A stretch of DNA of 24,337 nucleotides from positions 1 through 24,337 of the IMG/VR virus record IMGVR_UViG_3300021963_000636; one strand, written 5' to 3'. This document shows positions 1 through 9,700 of the stretch, piece by piece. The stretch comes from a virus. A model generated the notes under the pieces. It saw nothing but the letters and a program-made list of their open reading frames with translations. It was not told where the DNA came from and searched no databases. The stretch's first letter is position 1. Every line of letters begins with the position of its first letter. The translations under genes and the position numbers were made by a program.

Positions 1-713
1 CCCAATCTTTGCTCACCAAGTTGACTCAAATTACGATCAGCCAAAGCTTGGCGAGAAGAACCCAAACCACCTGCACCACCAAACATGGCATTCTGTCCTG
101 CCAACTGATTGCGAATCTCTTCACGAGCAGGTTGCATAGAAGCATTAATTTGCTCTTGCTTAAACTGAGGTGAAAACAATTGAGCTAATTGACTTGCGCC
201 TTGAGTTGTTAAACCTTGGCCCAAACCCTGTTGGAAAGCCGCAGTACTGCCAACACCACCTGCGCCTTGGCCTTGCAAAGCAGTGGATAGACCGGCTTGT
301 TGACCAGCAATATTAGCCGCACCACCCAAACCTTGGCCCGTCAAACCTTGGCCTAAACCTTGTTGGTAGCCAGCCATGTTGCTCAAACCACTTGCGCCTT
401 GACCTGTCAAACCTTGTCCAAGACCTTGTTGATAACCCGCTAGGTTCTGTTGACCACCTAGACCACCTTGATAAGCTTGACCACCAGCTTGTTGTTGCAT
501 GGAGCCTGTCTGTTGAGCAACATCCATGGCAGTTTGGGCAGCTTGAGTGGCGGCAGGATTGGCATTCCCATAGGCAGTATTAGCCATACCAATTGTGTTT
601 TGGTAGGCGGGAAGGAATGTTTGAACTAGCGCATCAGTTTGCGCTGACATTGCCCGTTGTTGTTCGGGGGTTAGTTGTACTGTATTTGTACTTTTACTTT
701 TTCCGCCACCCAT
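1..713 (-). CDS. Gly/Gln-rich internal virion (ejection-type) protein, C-terminus cut by window edge
   Basis: This reading frame is open for 237 codons from the ATG at 713 and runs off the window edge, so its C-terminus is missing. The start MGGGKSKSTNTVQ follows an AAAGGG ribosome binding site and lies 2 bases after the stop of the preceding gene. Residues about 70-170 are low-complexity Gly/Gln repeats of about 22-23 residues built on YQQGLGQGLTGQG. They are followed by a conserved-looking segment with QPAREEIRNQLAGQNAMFGG and GSSRQALADRNL. Segments of that kind occur in podovirus structural proteins encoded just downstream of the tail genes and thought to be internal or ejection proteins; that role is inferred from position and composition. 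It is the last gene of the late operon visible here. No catalytic motif is seen. Confidence 0.7.
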   Translation of the reverse strand, partial: MGGGKSKSTNTVQLTPEQQRAMSAQTDALVQTFLPAYQNTIGMANTAYGNANPAATQAAQTAMDVAQQTGSMQQQAGGQAYQGGLGGQQNLAGYQQGLGQGLTGQGASGLSNMAGYQQGLGQGLTGQGLGGAANIAGQQAGLSTALQGQGAGGVGSTAAFQQGLGQGLTTQGASQLAQLFSPQFKQEQINASMQPAREEIRNQLAGQNAMFGGAGGLGSSRQALADRNLSQLGEQRL

Positions 714-715
714 AA

Positions 716-1012
716 TTAGTACCCTTTGCCTTTCCCAGATTGTTTCTGAGGTTGTATGGAAGCATTATCCCATGGTTGAATGGTATTTGAATAGGCATTT
801 GGCATACCCATTCTTGGTTGACCGCCTTGACCAGGCATGGTGACATTACGACCACCCTTGCCACTAGGTTGAGATTGGTTTGGCATAATAGTAGGAGTCG
901 TCATTGAGGCATCAACAGTTTGTTGAGGCTGTTGAGGCGGAAAACTCATTTGCTGACCCTTGCCACCACCTTGGTTAGGTGACTGTTGTATTGATGCTGA
1001 CTGCATTCCCAT
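716..1012 (-). CDS. Hypothetical Gln/Gly/Pro-rich small protein (98 aa)
   Basis: I do not recognise this protein. It is 98 residues of low complexity, rich in Gln, Gly, Pro, Met and Ser, with GKG motifs (GGGKGQQ, SGKGGR, SGKGKGY at the C-terminus) and no predicted membrane segment. It starts at an ATG with AAGGATAAATT upstream, 3 bases after the tail chaperone gene stops, and ends 2 bases before the next gene begins, so it is clearly part of the operon. It is probably disordered. Its place between the tail-fibre chaperone and the ejection-type protein suggests a minor virion or assembly component, but that is only positional inference. Confidence 0.65.
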   Translation of the reverse strand: MGMQSASIQQSPNQGGGKGQQMSFPPQQPQQTVDASMTTPTIMPNQSQPSGKGGRNVTMPGQGGQPRMGMPNAYSNTIQPWDNASIQPQKQSGKGKGY

Positions 1013-1015
1013 AAT

Positions 1016-1378
1016 TTATCCTTGTGGTGGTGTAGGCCAAATAACATTGTATGGATATCCTGATTGATTAGGAATATCCCGTAATTCTTGTCTATAAGTC
1101 GCCCATGCTTCTTGTTGGGCAGTAGTCAATGGATTGTTTGGAATCTGTGTCCAATCAGAATCAAAAAGCAATTGTTTTCTTTTAGCTTTTATTTCCGATT
1201 CTATGGCTTCAATAGGTTTATCTTCAATCCATTGCTTACTTTGAAAATGATATTTGTGCCATTCCGAAGGCGCAGTACCAATAAATTCAGGCAATTCAAT
1301 CATGCTATCTTGAGCAATATTTGAATAAGATGTTGAAATAACAAATCCATCTTGAGAAAGAATTGCATAATATTTCAT
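1016..1378 (-). CDS. Phage tail (fibre) assembly chaperone-like protein
   Basis: The C-terminal half (about residues 70-120) carries the hallmark of the tail assembly chaperone family: an LLFDSDWTQIPN motif, then a Trp-containing ATYRQELRDIP helix and a final IWPTPP tail. Members are small proteins encoded next to tail fibres and are thought to help fold or attach them. The N-terminal half (MKYYAILSQDGFVI...) is a small beta-rich region facing the fibre. The ATG overlaps the stop of the 1110-aa fibre gene by four bases (ATGA), so the two are translationally coupled, which supports a functional pairing. The length of 120 residues is normal for the family. Confidence 0.85.
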   Translation of the reverse strand: MKYYAILSQDGFVISTSYSNIAQDSMIELPEFIGTAPSEWHKYHFQSKQWIEDKPIEAIESEIKAKRKQLLFDSDWTQIPNNPLTTAQQEAWATYRQELRDIPNQSGYPYNVIWPTPPQG

Positions 1379-4300
1379 CGCTTGGTTCCCAACACATAAA
1401 AGTAATTACCAAAGTCTGATGTTGTACTAACTGGCAAGAAACTTACAGTACTACCCCATGTATTTGTGCTTAAAGTAATTGAAACAACAAAGTTTGATGT
1501 GCCTGGGTTTGCTAAATAGGCTACGCCTTGTGCAGTATTAGCTCCTGCGCCACTTGCAATTGAATAACTACGTTGTTTTACAGCAGTGCCATTTATTTTT
1601 ACTTGAACATCAATTTGTCCTGAACTAGCAGAATAACCATAAGTAAAAGAAAATTGATAAATAACAAGAATTGGCTGACCGCCTGTATTGACTGTTTGAG
1701 TTAATACATCACCTGTTGTAGATGAGCCAAACACTAAGGAACTATTTAATTGTGTATAAGCTGTAATTGTTGCGGCATTAAGGTTAATGTTTCCAGTTGA
1801 TACTACATTGCCATTAAGCGACATTTGACTGCCATCATAGGAAATGTTGGTTGTTGAATTTCCTAATGCAAATGTGCCAGTACCATTCAATATTCCACCA
1901 GAGCCTGTCATCGTTGTGCCAGAAACAGCCGCAGTACCAACTTGTATATTCTTGCTTGCGCTAACAGTAATTGAACTTAATTCATTGGCTGTAATCGTAT
2001 TGGCTGCAATCTGTCCCGCAGTAATCGTATTAGCCGCAATCTTGCTTGCATCAATCGTATTTGCACCAATGTTGCCTGCCGCTAAAACGCCAACTTGAGC
2101 CGTACCAATAGACGCACTTGCAATGTATGTTGAAACATTAGCAGAGGTAATTGAGTTTATGTATGCAAAAGCACCTGCACCTAAAGTTCCAAGAGACACA
2201 TTGCTATTCAAAATACTCGCAGGAGCATTAGATAAATCTGTAGCCACAGCACTAATGCCAGCAGCAGTAACAGTGCCGCCACCTGCGCCTGACAACACAC
2301 CATTACTACCAATTGAAATATTGCTATTTAACCAACCACTTGATGGAACTAAATAAGAAGATGAATTTACAGTTGCGCCTGATCCAAAAATGATATTGCC
2401 TGACGCATCTTTAATTGTTAAATTTCGTGAATCAATGTTAGTGGCAGTCACGCCATTAGCGGCAATTTGACCGGCAGTAATTGTGTTGGCAGCAATCTTA
2501 CTTGCATCAATTGTGTTTGCACCAATATTACCCGCTGTCAACACTCCAACTTGTGCAGTACCAATTGCGGCTCCTGCAATATAAGTTGTGGCATTCGCAG
2601 AAGTAATCTGACTAAGGTAAGCAAATCCACCTGCACCTAATGTTCCCAAAGTAACATTGCTATTAAGAATTCCACTAGGAGCGTTGCTTAAATTAACATT
2701 GATAGCATTAATTCCAACAGGAGTTACCGCACCACCACCAGCTCCAGTTAATGTGCCATCAGAATTAATTGAAATTAAACTGTTTGCAACAGCAGTTCCA
2801 CTACCTGTACCAATTCCTGTAATTGTTCCACTAGAAATTGCAATGTTGCTATTTAACCAGCCACCTGCAGGAGTAATGTTGGCATAGTTCAAAGGCGTAC
2901 CAGAAGCCAACAAAATATTGCCACTGTTATCTCGTACAGTTAATCCACGAGTCAGCACATTGTCAGCACTCATCAATCCTGTGACCATCTTGTCAGCAGT
3001 AATTGTGTTCTGAACAATCAAACTACCTGTAATATAAGTAGTAAACAATATCCAAGAAGTTACAAACCTGTAAACAGTAGCATTGTTGTAGTTGTTGTAG
3101 CTAACAGTAACAATATCACCTGCAACTGGGTTCCTGCCAATGACAGCATAAACTTCAGCATTTGTAGGCGCACTACTGTCATTTGCAAATCGAGTCACTA
3201 CAAAAGTAGCCGCACCTGCCGCACCGGTAGCACCAGGGTCACCAGTTCCACCATTTGCCCCGTTATATGCAATAGCTCGTATTGGATAAAGAGTGTTAGT
3301 CCAATCTAATGTTGAAGTGGTTGTTGTTGCAACAGTATTTAGTGGAATGGTGATAGACCAAAGATAGTTACCCGCAGTAGTGTTGCTAGGAGCTGTTGTA
3401 TACCACCCAGTAGGCGCAGTATATGAAGCACTACCCCAAATGTAGGTAGATGTTGTTGTAGGGCGTGTAGGAGGCGTGGATGAACCGGTCCATTGATAGA
3501 TTGTTGGGAAAGCTGACATGACGCCATTGGAGCCAGCTTCACCAGGCGCACCATCGTACAGAATCGGCATGTTAATAGTCTTGCTTATCGGTGAAGATAA
3601 GTTTGAACCATTTACAGTCAATGTCACCAACACACTAGTTGCAGAAGATGTTGGAGTAACAACTACAGAAGATGCTGTTGAACTAGATGGTGTTGCGCCA
3701 GTAATTGACCAATTAAAAGTAGGACTACTTACATTTGCGTAAACAGCACTTAAAGTTGCAGTTGCAGGATTAAAAGCACCACCTGCATTTTGTACAAATG
3801 TTGTGTAACCGGAAATGTCTACCGCAGGACCATTGCTACCGGCAGCGCCAGGGTCAGTAAAAATCAATTGAATGGTTGCAATACCTGCCTGAGTAACAAC
3901 ACCTGTACTATTTTTGTACCGAACAGGAACAGTAATGTAAGCAGGGCTAGATGACATTGCAGTTGGCGTAGGCCATAAAGCATAGTCACCCGCATCAGTT
4001 GGGTTGCCAATCGTAATGTTGGTTAATGAAATATCACCATAACCAGTGGTAGATGAATTGCCAATACGCCAAGAACTATTTACAAAAGCTACATTGCTAT
4101 CTGTCTGTGCATCAGTAAAAGGAACAACAGTACCTTTATCTGTGGCATACATTGTTGGCCTAATTCCAGTAAAGCTAGGAACCAATGGACTACCAGATCG
4201 TGGAACCTGAAGAATTGCAGGTGTAAAGTAAGGTAAGAATTGCTCTGTAATAACCGGAATATTGCCAGAAGTAACAACATCTAAATCAATAGAACCACCG

Positions 4301-4707
4301 CTATCTTTAACCCATCCTGTATCTGGTGCAGTAGTTGTTACCGCAAATTGAATCTGTCTGCCACCAGTAGCTATATAGAAAAGGAATTTAGTTGTTCCAA
4401 AACCACCTGTTGCTTTGTACCAAACATAGTCAGCAGGATTGTTTGATTCAGAAGCATCATTGCTATTTCTTAATCCGTAATACAAGCGACTAGTTGGATT
4501 ATTAGAAAAGTTTAATGAGCCATCATAACTGTCAGCATATTTGACAGCCATGTATTTGTACAAGTAACCGGTAATCTCGCCAACAGGACCTTTAATTTGA
4601 CCAGTGCCAGTATCTGCAGAAATATTAGGGCTAAAGTTTGCCAACAAATAATTAACTGCATCAGATATCTCTGATTGAGAAGGGTCATTGACTAAAGAAA
4701 ATGGCAT
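1375..4707 (-). CDS. Large tail fibre / host-recognition protein with duplicated module and collagen-like linkers
   Basis: This is an 1110-residue protein. The N-terminus (about 1-150: ISDAVNYLLANF, RLYYGLRN, GGFGTTKFLFY, GGRQIQF) resembles the virion-anchoring part of fibre proteins from other aquatic phages. Two collagen-like Gly-X-Y stretches lie near residues 388-397 (GAPGEAGSNG) and 484-500. Residues about 580-910 contain two tandem copies of a module of about 155-175 residues, with RDNSGNI/KDASGNI, WLNSNI, ILNSNV, LGTLGAG, then IDASKIAANTITAGQIAAN, a motif seen in fibre stalks. The last 110 residues are beta-rich and could be the receptor-binding tip. The ATG at 4707 overlaps the upstream stop (TAATG), and the chaperone gene overlaps its end. 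The receptor-binding role is inferred. Confidence 0.8.
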   Translation of the reverse strand: MPFSLVNDPSQSEISDAVNYLLANFSPNISADTGTGQIKGPVGEITGYLYKYMAVKYADSYDGSLNFSNNPTSRLYYGLRNSNDASESNNPADYVWYKATGGFGTTKFLFYIATGGRQIQFAVTTTAPDTGWVKDSGGSIDLDVVTSGNIPVITEQFLPYFTPAILQVPRSGSPLVPSFTGIRPTMYATDKGTVVPFTDAQTDSNVAFVNSSWRIGNSSTTGYGDISLTNITIGNPTDAGDYALWPTPTAMSSSPAYITVPVRYKNSTGVVTQAGIATIQLIFTDPGAAGSNGPAVDISGYTTFVQNAGGAFNPATATLSAVYANVSSPTFNWSITGATPSSSTASSVVVTPTSSATSVLVTLTVNGSNLSSPISKTINMPILYDGAPGEAGSNGVMSAFPTIYQWTGSSTPPTRPTTTSTYIWGSASYTAPTGWYTTAPSNTTAGNYLWSITIPLNTVATTTTSTLDWTNTLYPIRAIAYNGANGGTGDPGATGAAGAATFVVTRFANDSSAPTNAEVYAVIGRNPVAGDIVTVSYNNYNNATVYRFVTSWILFTTYITGSLIVQNTITADKMVTGLMSADNVLTRGLTVRDNSGNILLASGTPLNYANITPAGGWLNSNIAISSGTITGIGTGSGTAVANSLISINSDGTLTGAGGGAVTPVGINAINVNLSNAPSGILNSNVTLGTLGAGGFAYLSQITSANATTYIAGAAIGTAQVGVLTAGNIGANTIDASKIAANTITAGQIAANGVTATNIDSRNLTIKDASGNIIFGSGATVNSSSYLVPSSGWLNSNISIGSNGVLSGAGGGTVTAAGISAVATDLSNAPASILNSNVSLGTLGAGAFAYINSITSANVSTYIASASIGTAQVGVLAAGNIGANTIDASKIAANTITAGQIAANTITANELSSITVSASKNIQVGTAAVSGTTMTGSGGILNGTGTFALGNSTTNISYDGSQMSLNGNVVSTGNINLNAATITAYTQLNSSLVFGSSTTGDVLTQTVNTGGQPILVIYQFSFTYGYSASSGQIDVQVKINGTAVKQRSYSIASGAGANTAQGVAYLANPGTSNFVVSITLSTNTWGSTVSFLPVSTTSDFGNYFYVLGTKR
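1972..2440 (-). repeat. Second copy of the intragenic fibre module
   Basis: This DNA encodes about residues 757-912 of the large fibre protein. It repeats the order of motifs in the adjoining upstream copy: D-SGNI, WLNSNI, GAGGG, LSNAP, ILNSNV, LGTLGAG, IGTAQVGVL, IDASKIAANTITAGQIAAN. The 3' parts are almost identical in protein, and the DNA differs mostly at silent sites, which points to an old or diversified in-frame duplication. Confidence 0.75.
2441..2965 (-). repeat. First copy of the intragenic fibre module
   Basis: This DNA encodes about residues 581-756 of the large fibre protein. It carries the same motif series as the second copy directly downstream, with an extra insertion of about 20 residues after WLNSNI (a GIGTGSGTAVAN segment). 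The copies are in frame, so the duplication lengthens the stalk without breaking the gene. Confidence 0.75.
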
Positions 4708-6326
4708 TAGAAAGCATCCTCAGTTACTGTGGCTTGTAAGTTTAAAGCACTTACTTTCCATGTATCAGTCGCATCGTTTGAACCAAACTTAATAGCAACA
4801 GTACGCACTGAATTTTGTTGAGTAGTTACCCAAGGCGTATCTGTATCAATGTTTGTTATTCCTGTTTGACCATAAGTAGGTGTTTGAGCAGTTGAATTAG
4901 CTCCACCAACAGTAATATTAATTGCACCAGTACCTGCTATTTCAGGAAGTATTCTGTGAACATAAACTTTTGCAGAATAAGGAACAGGTCCATTTGCATT
5001 CTGTAGCGACATGTTGGTACGCTCAAACTGACAATCTATTGCAGAACCCACAAATGAATTACCAATAGATGTTTCAATCAACTTAGAGTTTGAAACACCA
5101 CCTTTGGCGTACACAACAGCTCTAGAAGCCAAATTAAAATAGTCGGTTGATGCATCTATCCAACGAGGTCCTTCTGTGCCCATACAAGCGTTTTGAATGT
5201 CTTTAGGAGCATTCCATACTTGAAGGTCATAGCGGTATGACAACATCTTGTTGCACCAACCAGTAGAGGTTAGGTCAGGATAGTAAATCTCAATCTGATA
5301 CTTTTGGGTGTTGTTAACCATGAACATCCGACCCGCATAGGTAGGATTGAGATTATTGAAAAAGTAATCTTTGACTTTTTGATTGCCCAAAGAACTAAAG
5401 TTTGATCCATCAAAAACCCAAATGTCACGAGCATCAATGCCATAAACATTGGCATCAGTATTTGTCCAACAGTTATTGTTAAACAAACCACGCCCTTGGT
5501 TAAGCAGCCTGACACCAAAAACTGGAGCAGTACTGTTTTGATAAGAAATTGGTGAGAAAACTACTGTATCCCAATAGGAACACACATAAAAGTTGCCGCC
5601 AAGAAAGAATCCATCAATCAAAGGACCACGAACAGGAACTTCTTGTTCATTAGCCACGTTAGACAAGGTTGGTTCCCATGTGGCTGGAATGCCAGTATTT
5701 GCAAAAGCTTGTGACCAACGAACAGTTGTTGGGTAGTTGTAATCAGTGCCGCCAATAGATTTGGTCAAATTACCGGCAATTAGAATGTTGCCCACATTGG
5801 GAGAGCAATAATTTCTGACAAAACCTGCCCTAGTTGCTGTAGAACCAACATCGTAATTCCAAGAAGCATTGCTAGTTACAGTAATCTCAGTTGATGTGGG
5901 CAGGAAATACATTGGGTTTTGTACAGTGTCATTGATAAAAAACACATTTCCAACCCAAGATGTGGTGATGTTGACATCTTCTGCATAACCGGCAATGTAG
6001 GCGGAAGGATTGGCTCCAACGCCTGGCGTGATGTTTGATATGCCAGTAGCCGTAATCATCCACCATTTTCCTTGGTTAGATGAATTACGGGTAGCAACGA
6101 CATATACCCAATTGGTTTCCGAGCGAAAACCACCTTCCATGAAGATGGGCATATCAGTGATAGTAGAAGCGATTTGAATTTCACCAAAGATTTTCTTGAT
6201 GCAACGCACATCGGCTTCTACATTTTTCCCGCTGTTGTATTCAGAAGCACCCAAAGCATTGCTAGGCACATCAGGAGTAAAACTCATTGATGTAAATGGC
6301 GTACGAAGGCGGGAATAATCGCTCAT
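4707..6326 (-). CDS. Tail nozzle-like beta-rich virion structural protein
   Basis: This is a 539-residue soluble protein, almost wholly beta-strand in character, with repeated hydrophobic strand/turn units and aromatic clusters (NWVYVVATRN, GKWWMITA, VGNVFFINDT, VYGIDARDIWVFDG, SYRYDLQVWNAP). This pattern suits a beta-propeller-like fold. Position after the adaptor and a fibre, and its size, match the nozzle/tail-hub proteins of phiEco32/SU10-type podoviruses. I assign it on this combination rather than on a diagnostic motif. The start ATG at 6326 has TAAGGA eight bases upstream. Its stop shares a base with the ATG of the large fibre (TAATG). Another virion surface protein is possible. Confidence 0.55.
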   Translation of the reverse strand: MSDYSRLRTPFTSMSFTPDVPSNALGASEYNSGKNVEADVRCIKKIFGEIQIASTITDMPIFMEGGFRSETNWVYVVATRNSSNQGKWWMITATGISNITPGVGANPSAYIAGYAEDVNITTSWVGNVFFINDTVQNPMYFLPTSTEITVTSNASWNYDVGSTATRAGFVRNYCSPNVGNILIAGNLTKSIGGTDYNYPTTVRWSQAFANTGIPATWEPTLSNVANEQEVPVRGPLIDGFFLGGNFYVCSYWDTVVFSPISYQNSTAPVFGVRLLNQGRGLFNNNCWTNTDANVYGIDARDIWVFDGSNFSSLGNQKVKDYFFNNLNPTYAGRMFMVNNTQKYQIEIYYPDLTSTGWCNKMLSYRYDLQVWNAPKDIQNACMGTEGPRWIDASTDYFNLASRAVVYAKGGVSNSKLIETSIGNSFVGSAIDCQFERTNMSLQNANGPVPYSAKVYVHRILPEIAGTGAINITVGGANSTAQTPTYGQTGITNIDTDTPWVTTQQNSVRTVAIKFGSNDATDTWKVSALNLQATVTEDAF

Positions 6327-6334
6327 GTGAGTCC

Positions 6335-6493
6335 TTATTGAACTGGCTGTTCTTCTGGTTTAGGAAGCTGCTCTTCAGCTTGGGTCTTAATCTTGACGAT
6401 CAAAGGCCAAGCGCCTGTTTTTGAGGGCAATTCACCCAAAACTTGCAGTACAGAGTTTACTTCTTCAATAGATAATTTCAATACGATTTCCAT
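6335..6493 (-). CDS. Small conserved-type phage protein (52 aa)
   Basis: This 52-residue gene begins MEIVLKLSIEEVNSVLQVLG and continues ELPSKTGAWPLIVKIKTQAE before an acidic/Pro-rich tail ending QPVQ. A strong AAGGA site lies seven bases before the ATG, and the stop is 8 bases before the nozzle gene start. The pattern of an IELxxEEVNxxLxxLGELP helix followed by VxKIKxQAE recurs in small phage proteins near tail genes, in my memory always without known function. It is probably a two-helix protein. The small size and tight packing make it a real operon member; its function is unknown. Confidence 0.75.
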   Translation of the reverse strand: MEIVLKLSIEEVNSVLQVLGELPSKTGAWPLIVKIKTQAEEQLPKPEEQPVQ

Positions 6494-6511
6494 TGCTTTT
6501 CCTTTTAAATT

Positions 6512-6533
6512 GCCACCAAAATCGGGTGGTGGC
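6512..6533 (-). other. Intercistronic hairpin between two small genes
   Basis: A perfect 7-bp inverted repeat (GCCACCA / TGGTGGC) with an 8-base loop lies in the short gap before the 52-aa gene, which has its own strong ribosome binding site. There is no U-tract in the leftward direction, so I read it as an RNA-processing or stability hairpin after the long fibre message rather than a true terminator. Confidence 0.5.
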
Positions 6534-6539
6534 TTCCCG

Positions 6540-6773
6540 TTATGCGGACGCTGTACGCAGGGGTGTCAGGTTTTCTGTAGTCCAGAAGTCCTTTGCAAGC
6601 ATGATCTTCAGATGCTCTTTGTTGCGTGACACGGTGTCGGCCCATTCGGCATCTTCCATGCCTTTAGGCTTGCCGCCGTTGATGAGGTTTACTGAGTCCA
6701 TTGCGGCGCTGTAGTGCTGTGCAATTTGCTCGGCGGTGGGTTGCTCCACGATTGGGGTTGTAACTTCAGTCAT
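6540..6773 (-). CDS. Hypothetical protein (77 aa) downstream of the S74 fibre
   Basis: This 77-residue soluble, helical, acidic protein (MTEVTTPIVEQPTAEQIAQHY ... GMEDAEWADTVSRNKEHLKIMLAKDFW) has a good AAAGGAG site that overlaps the end of the fibre gene. Its ATG is 2 bases after the fibre stop. Proteins with this short pattern are found beside phage fibre genes, but I know no function. It could be a fibre accessory or a tail chaperone by position only. There is no membrane segment or catalytic motif. The plus-strand frames over the same bases look like shadows. Confidence 0.7.
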   Translation of the reverse strand: MTEVTTPIVEQPTAEQIAQHYSAAMDSVNLINGGKPKGMEDAEWADTVSRNKEHLKIMLAKDFWTTENLTPLRTASA

Positions 6774-6775
6774 TT

Positions 6776-9700
6776 TCAGGCTCCTTTAAGTGCGGCAATT
6801 TCTGCCTTGAGTTGGTCAATCATGTCTGCCATCTCCTTGATGGCGTTGTGCAAAACAGGTACTAGGGCTTCGCCGTTGTACTTTAGGTGGTCTTCTTTTT
6901 CGTTGTCAATGATGACGGGATTTGCGCCCTCTGCCACCAAGATGTCTTGGGCTTTGTAGCCATAACGCTTGCGACCGTTACGCACAGCCTCATCACGCGA
7001 TTTGCGCATGTAGTACGAAACAGGGTTGAACTGGCGCAAGAAAGAAAGGCCGTGAGGAACATCCTCAAAATCCATCTTGTCACGCGCATCGGAAGTCACA
7101 GTCCAAGCCACTTTCACATAAGCGTTGGTGATGTTGTTGTGACCCATGATGATTCGGTTGGATTCAGTCGTCAGATTGAAAATCTGATTGCCGCCAGAAA
7201 GGTTGGAAAGGTCGGCAATTGAGATATTTCCAGAACCTGAGGAGGCATTAACAGCACAGCCTTGGCCGATGAACATATTGTCATTACCTGTACAACTGTA
7301 ACCAGCGTTGTAACCAACAAAAGTGTTTCTTACGGCGCTTCCCTGACTGTATCCAGCCTGATAACCAATCACAACGTGGTTGTTTCCAGTTGTTATGTTG
7401 TAGGACGCATCACGACCAATAAACACGTTGTAGGAACCAGTTGTGCCTGAAAGACCCGCTTGAAAACCAACAGCCAAGTTAAAGCCGCCAGTTGTCATCA
7501 ATTGCAAAGCCTTGGAGCCAAAAGCATCATTGATGTTTGTGCCCGTGTAAGTAGCAAGGGCTTGATAACCAATAGCCGTGCTGTAATTACCAGTGGTGTT
7601 GGCAGTCAAGGCTCCAGCACCCAGTGCCGTGTTGTACGAACCAGTTGTATTGGAAACCAGCGTTCCAGTGGTAGTCGAATTGACACGGCTACCGACAGCT
7701 ACGTTGGCAATACCTGTCGTGTTTGCGTTCAGCGCATAGTTACCAATTGCAACTATGCCGCCAAGTGAGTTGTTTGTGTAATAAGCCGCACCATGACCAA
7801 CAGCTACGTTGAATACACAAGCAGATGTTGCGACTGAAAACAAAGCGCCATTGCCAACTGCCACGTTCTCATTGGTGGTGTTGCTGAACAAGGCTTGATA
7901 GCCAATTGCAACGTTGTTTGTGCCTGTTTGGTTGCTATATCCAGCATTATAACCAACAGCAGTGTTGTTTGAGGCTGTGGTGTTGGAGTAAAGCGCGTTG
8001 TAACCAGTTGCTGTGTTGTAACTGCCAGTGGTGTTTGCTCCTAAAGCCTGATGACCGTATGCGGCGTTGTATCCGCCAGTGGTGTTGTTCACCATTGTGG
8101 CCCAGCCAACAGCCGTGTTGCGATCACCCGTGTTGGCGTACAAAGTCTGATAGCCGATAGCAACAGTGCGATCAGCACCATTTGTGTATCCCGCTTGAAC
8201 GCCAATCAAGACGTTTTGTGTAGCAGTGGCTCCGCTGTACCCCGCTTGATAGCCAACAGCCACGTTGTTAGATGCTGTGGTGTTACCTTGCAGTGCCTGT
8301 TGACCAACCGCTACGTTAGATGCGCCCGTAGTGTTGCTCGTCAACGAAGCGTTACCAATGGCCACGTTTTGGTTTGCAGTGGTGTTGGCAGTAAGAGCAA
8401 GCCAGCCCATCGCCACGTTTTCTTGGCCTGTGGTATTCGCGTATAAAGATTTATATCCAACAGCGGTGTTGTATGAGGCCGTGGTATTGCTAAACAAAGA
8501 CTGGTAGCCAATTGCTACATGGTTGCCACCAGTTGTATTGGTGTACAAGGCGTTTGAGCCAACAGCGACATTCAGTGTTCCAGTTGTGTTACTGCGACCT
8601 GCGGCATTACCAAAGACTGTTAAGTCTGAGCCAGTGGTGTTTGAGTAACCAGCTTGATAGCCGACTGCCGTTCCATAAGATGCTGTGGTGTTGGCGGTTA
8701 AAGTTTGAGTACCAATACCAACATTGCTATTTCCAGTATTAACAAAAAGAGAACGATAGCCCATTGCTACGTTGTAGTAGCCAGATACGTTTCCGTTTAA
8801 TGCTTGATAACCAAACGCACTGTTTTGAATGCCGTCTTGGTTTGAATTAAGAGCATTAACACCAAAACCTGAGTTGCTTGAACCTGTTGTATTAGCCGCC
8901 AAAGCACTTGCGCCAACCGCAGTATTGGTAGACACAGCACCTGCACCACGGCCTACGGTGATACCGTAAATAGTAGCGTCTGCGCTTCCTACAACCAGTT
9001 TGCTTCCTGTTACTGGGCTTGTGGTGTTGACCAACAGACCTGTGCTGGTTAGGCGCATTAACTCGTTGCTTGCGCCTGCATTAAATCGCAAAACGCCACC
9101 GCTTGCCCACTGAAGCAAGCCACCTGACACATTGTCTTCAGGGGTGAAGATGCGCGTTGCATCGCCAGAATACGCAATACCTTTACCTGCCGCTGCAAGA
9201 TAATTTCCAGTTGTTGTTAGGTTAGTCCCATCAAAAGTAAGCGCAGAACCGCTTGTAACAACATTAGAGCCGTTTAAATACGCTACTCCGTTAGCAGTAC
9301 CGCCCGACAAAGTGACATTACCTGATGCTGACAGGGTACTAAACGCACCTGCTCCGTTGTAGGCAGATAAATCAAGCGTGCCACCCAATGTCAAACTGCC
9401 TGATGTTGTAACTGTGCCTGTCAAGGTTAAGCCGTTAACAGTTCCTGTACCGCTAACGCTAGTCACAGTACCAATTGTGCTAGATGTACCCGCGCCAATA
9501 GCAGTGCGGAATGTTGCCGCATCTAAAGCAGAAACTGTGTTGTCAGCATTAAAACGAGGAAATGTAATTGCTGATGGGTTTGTCAGCGTAAATACATTGC
9601 CGCCAATAGTTGTAGCGCCAAGGCTTGTTCTTGCCGTAGCCGCTGTAGTTGCGCCAGTACCGCCATTTGCAATTGCAACAGTACCAGTCACATTAGACGC

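Noticed and set aside
7252-8962. CRISPR-like regular repeats and several long plus-strand open frames
   Set aside because: The repeats are degenerate, in frame, and encode a YadA-like roll; there are no identical repeats with unique spacers. The plus-strand frames are by-products of the periodic code.
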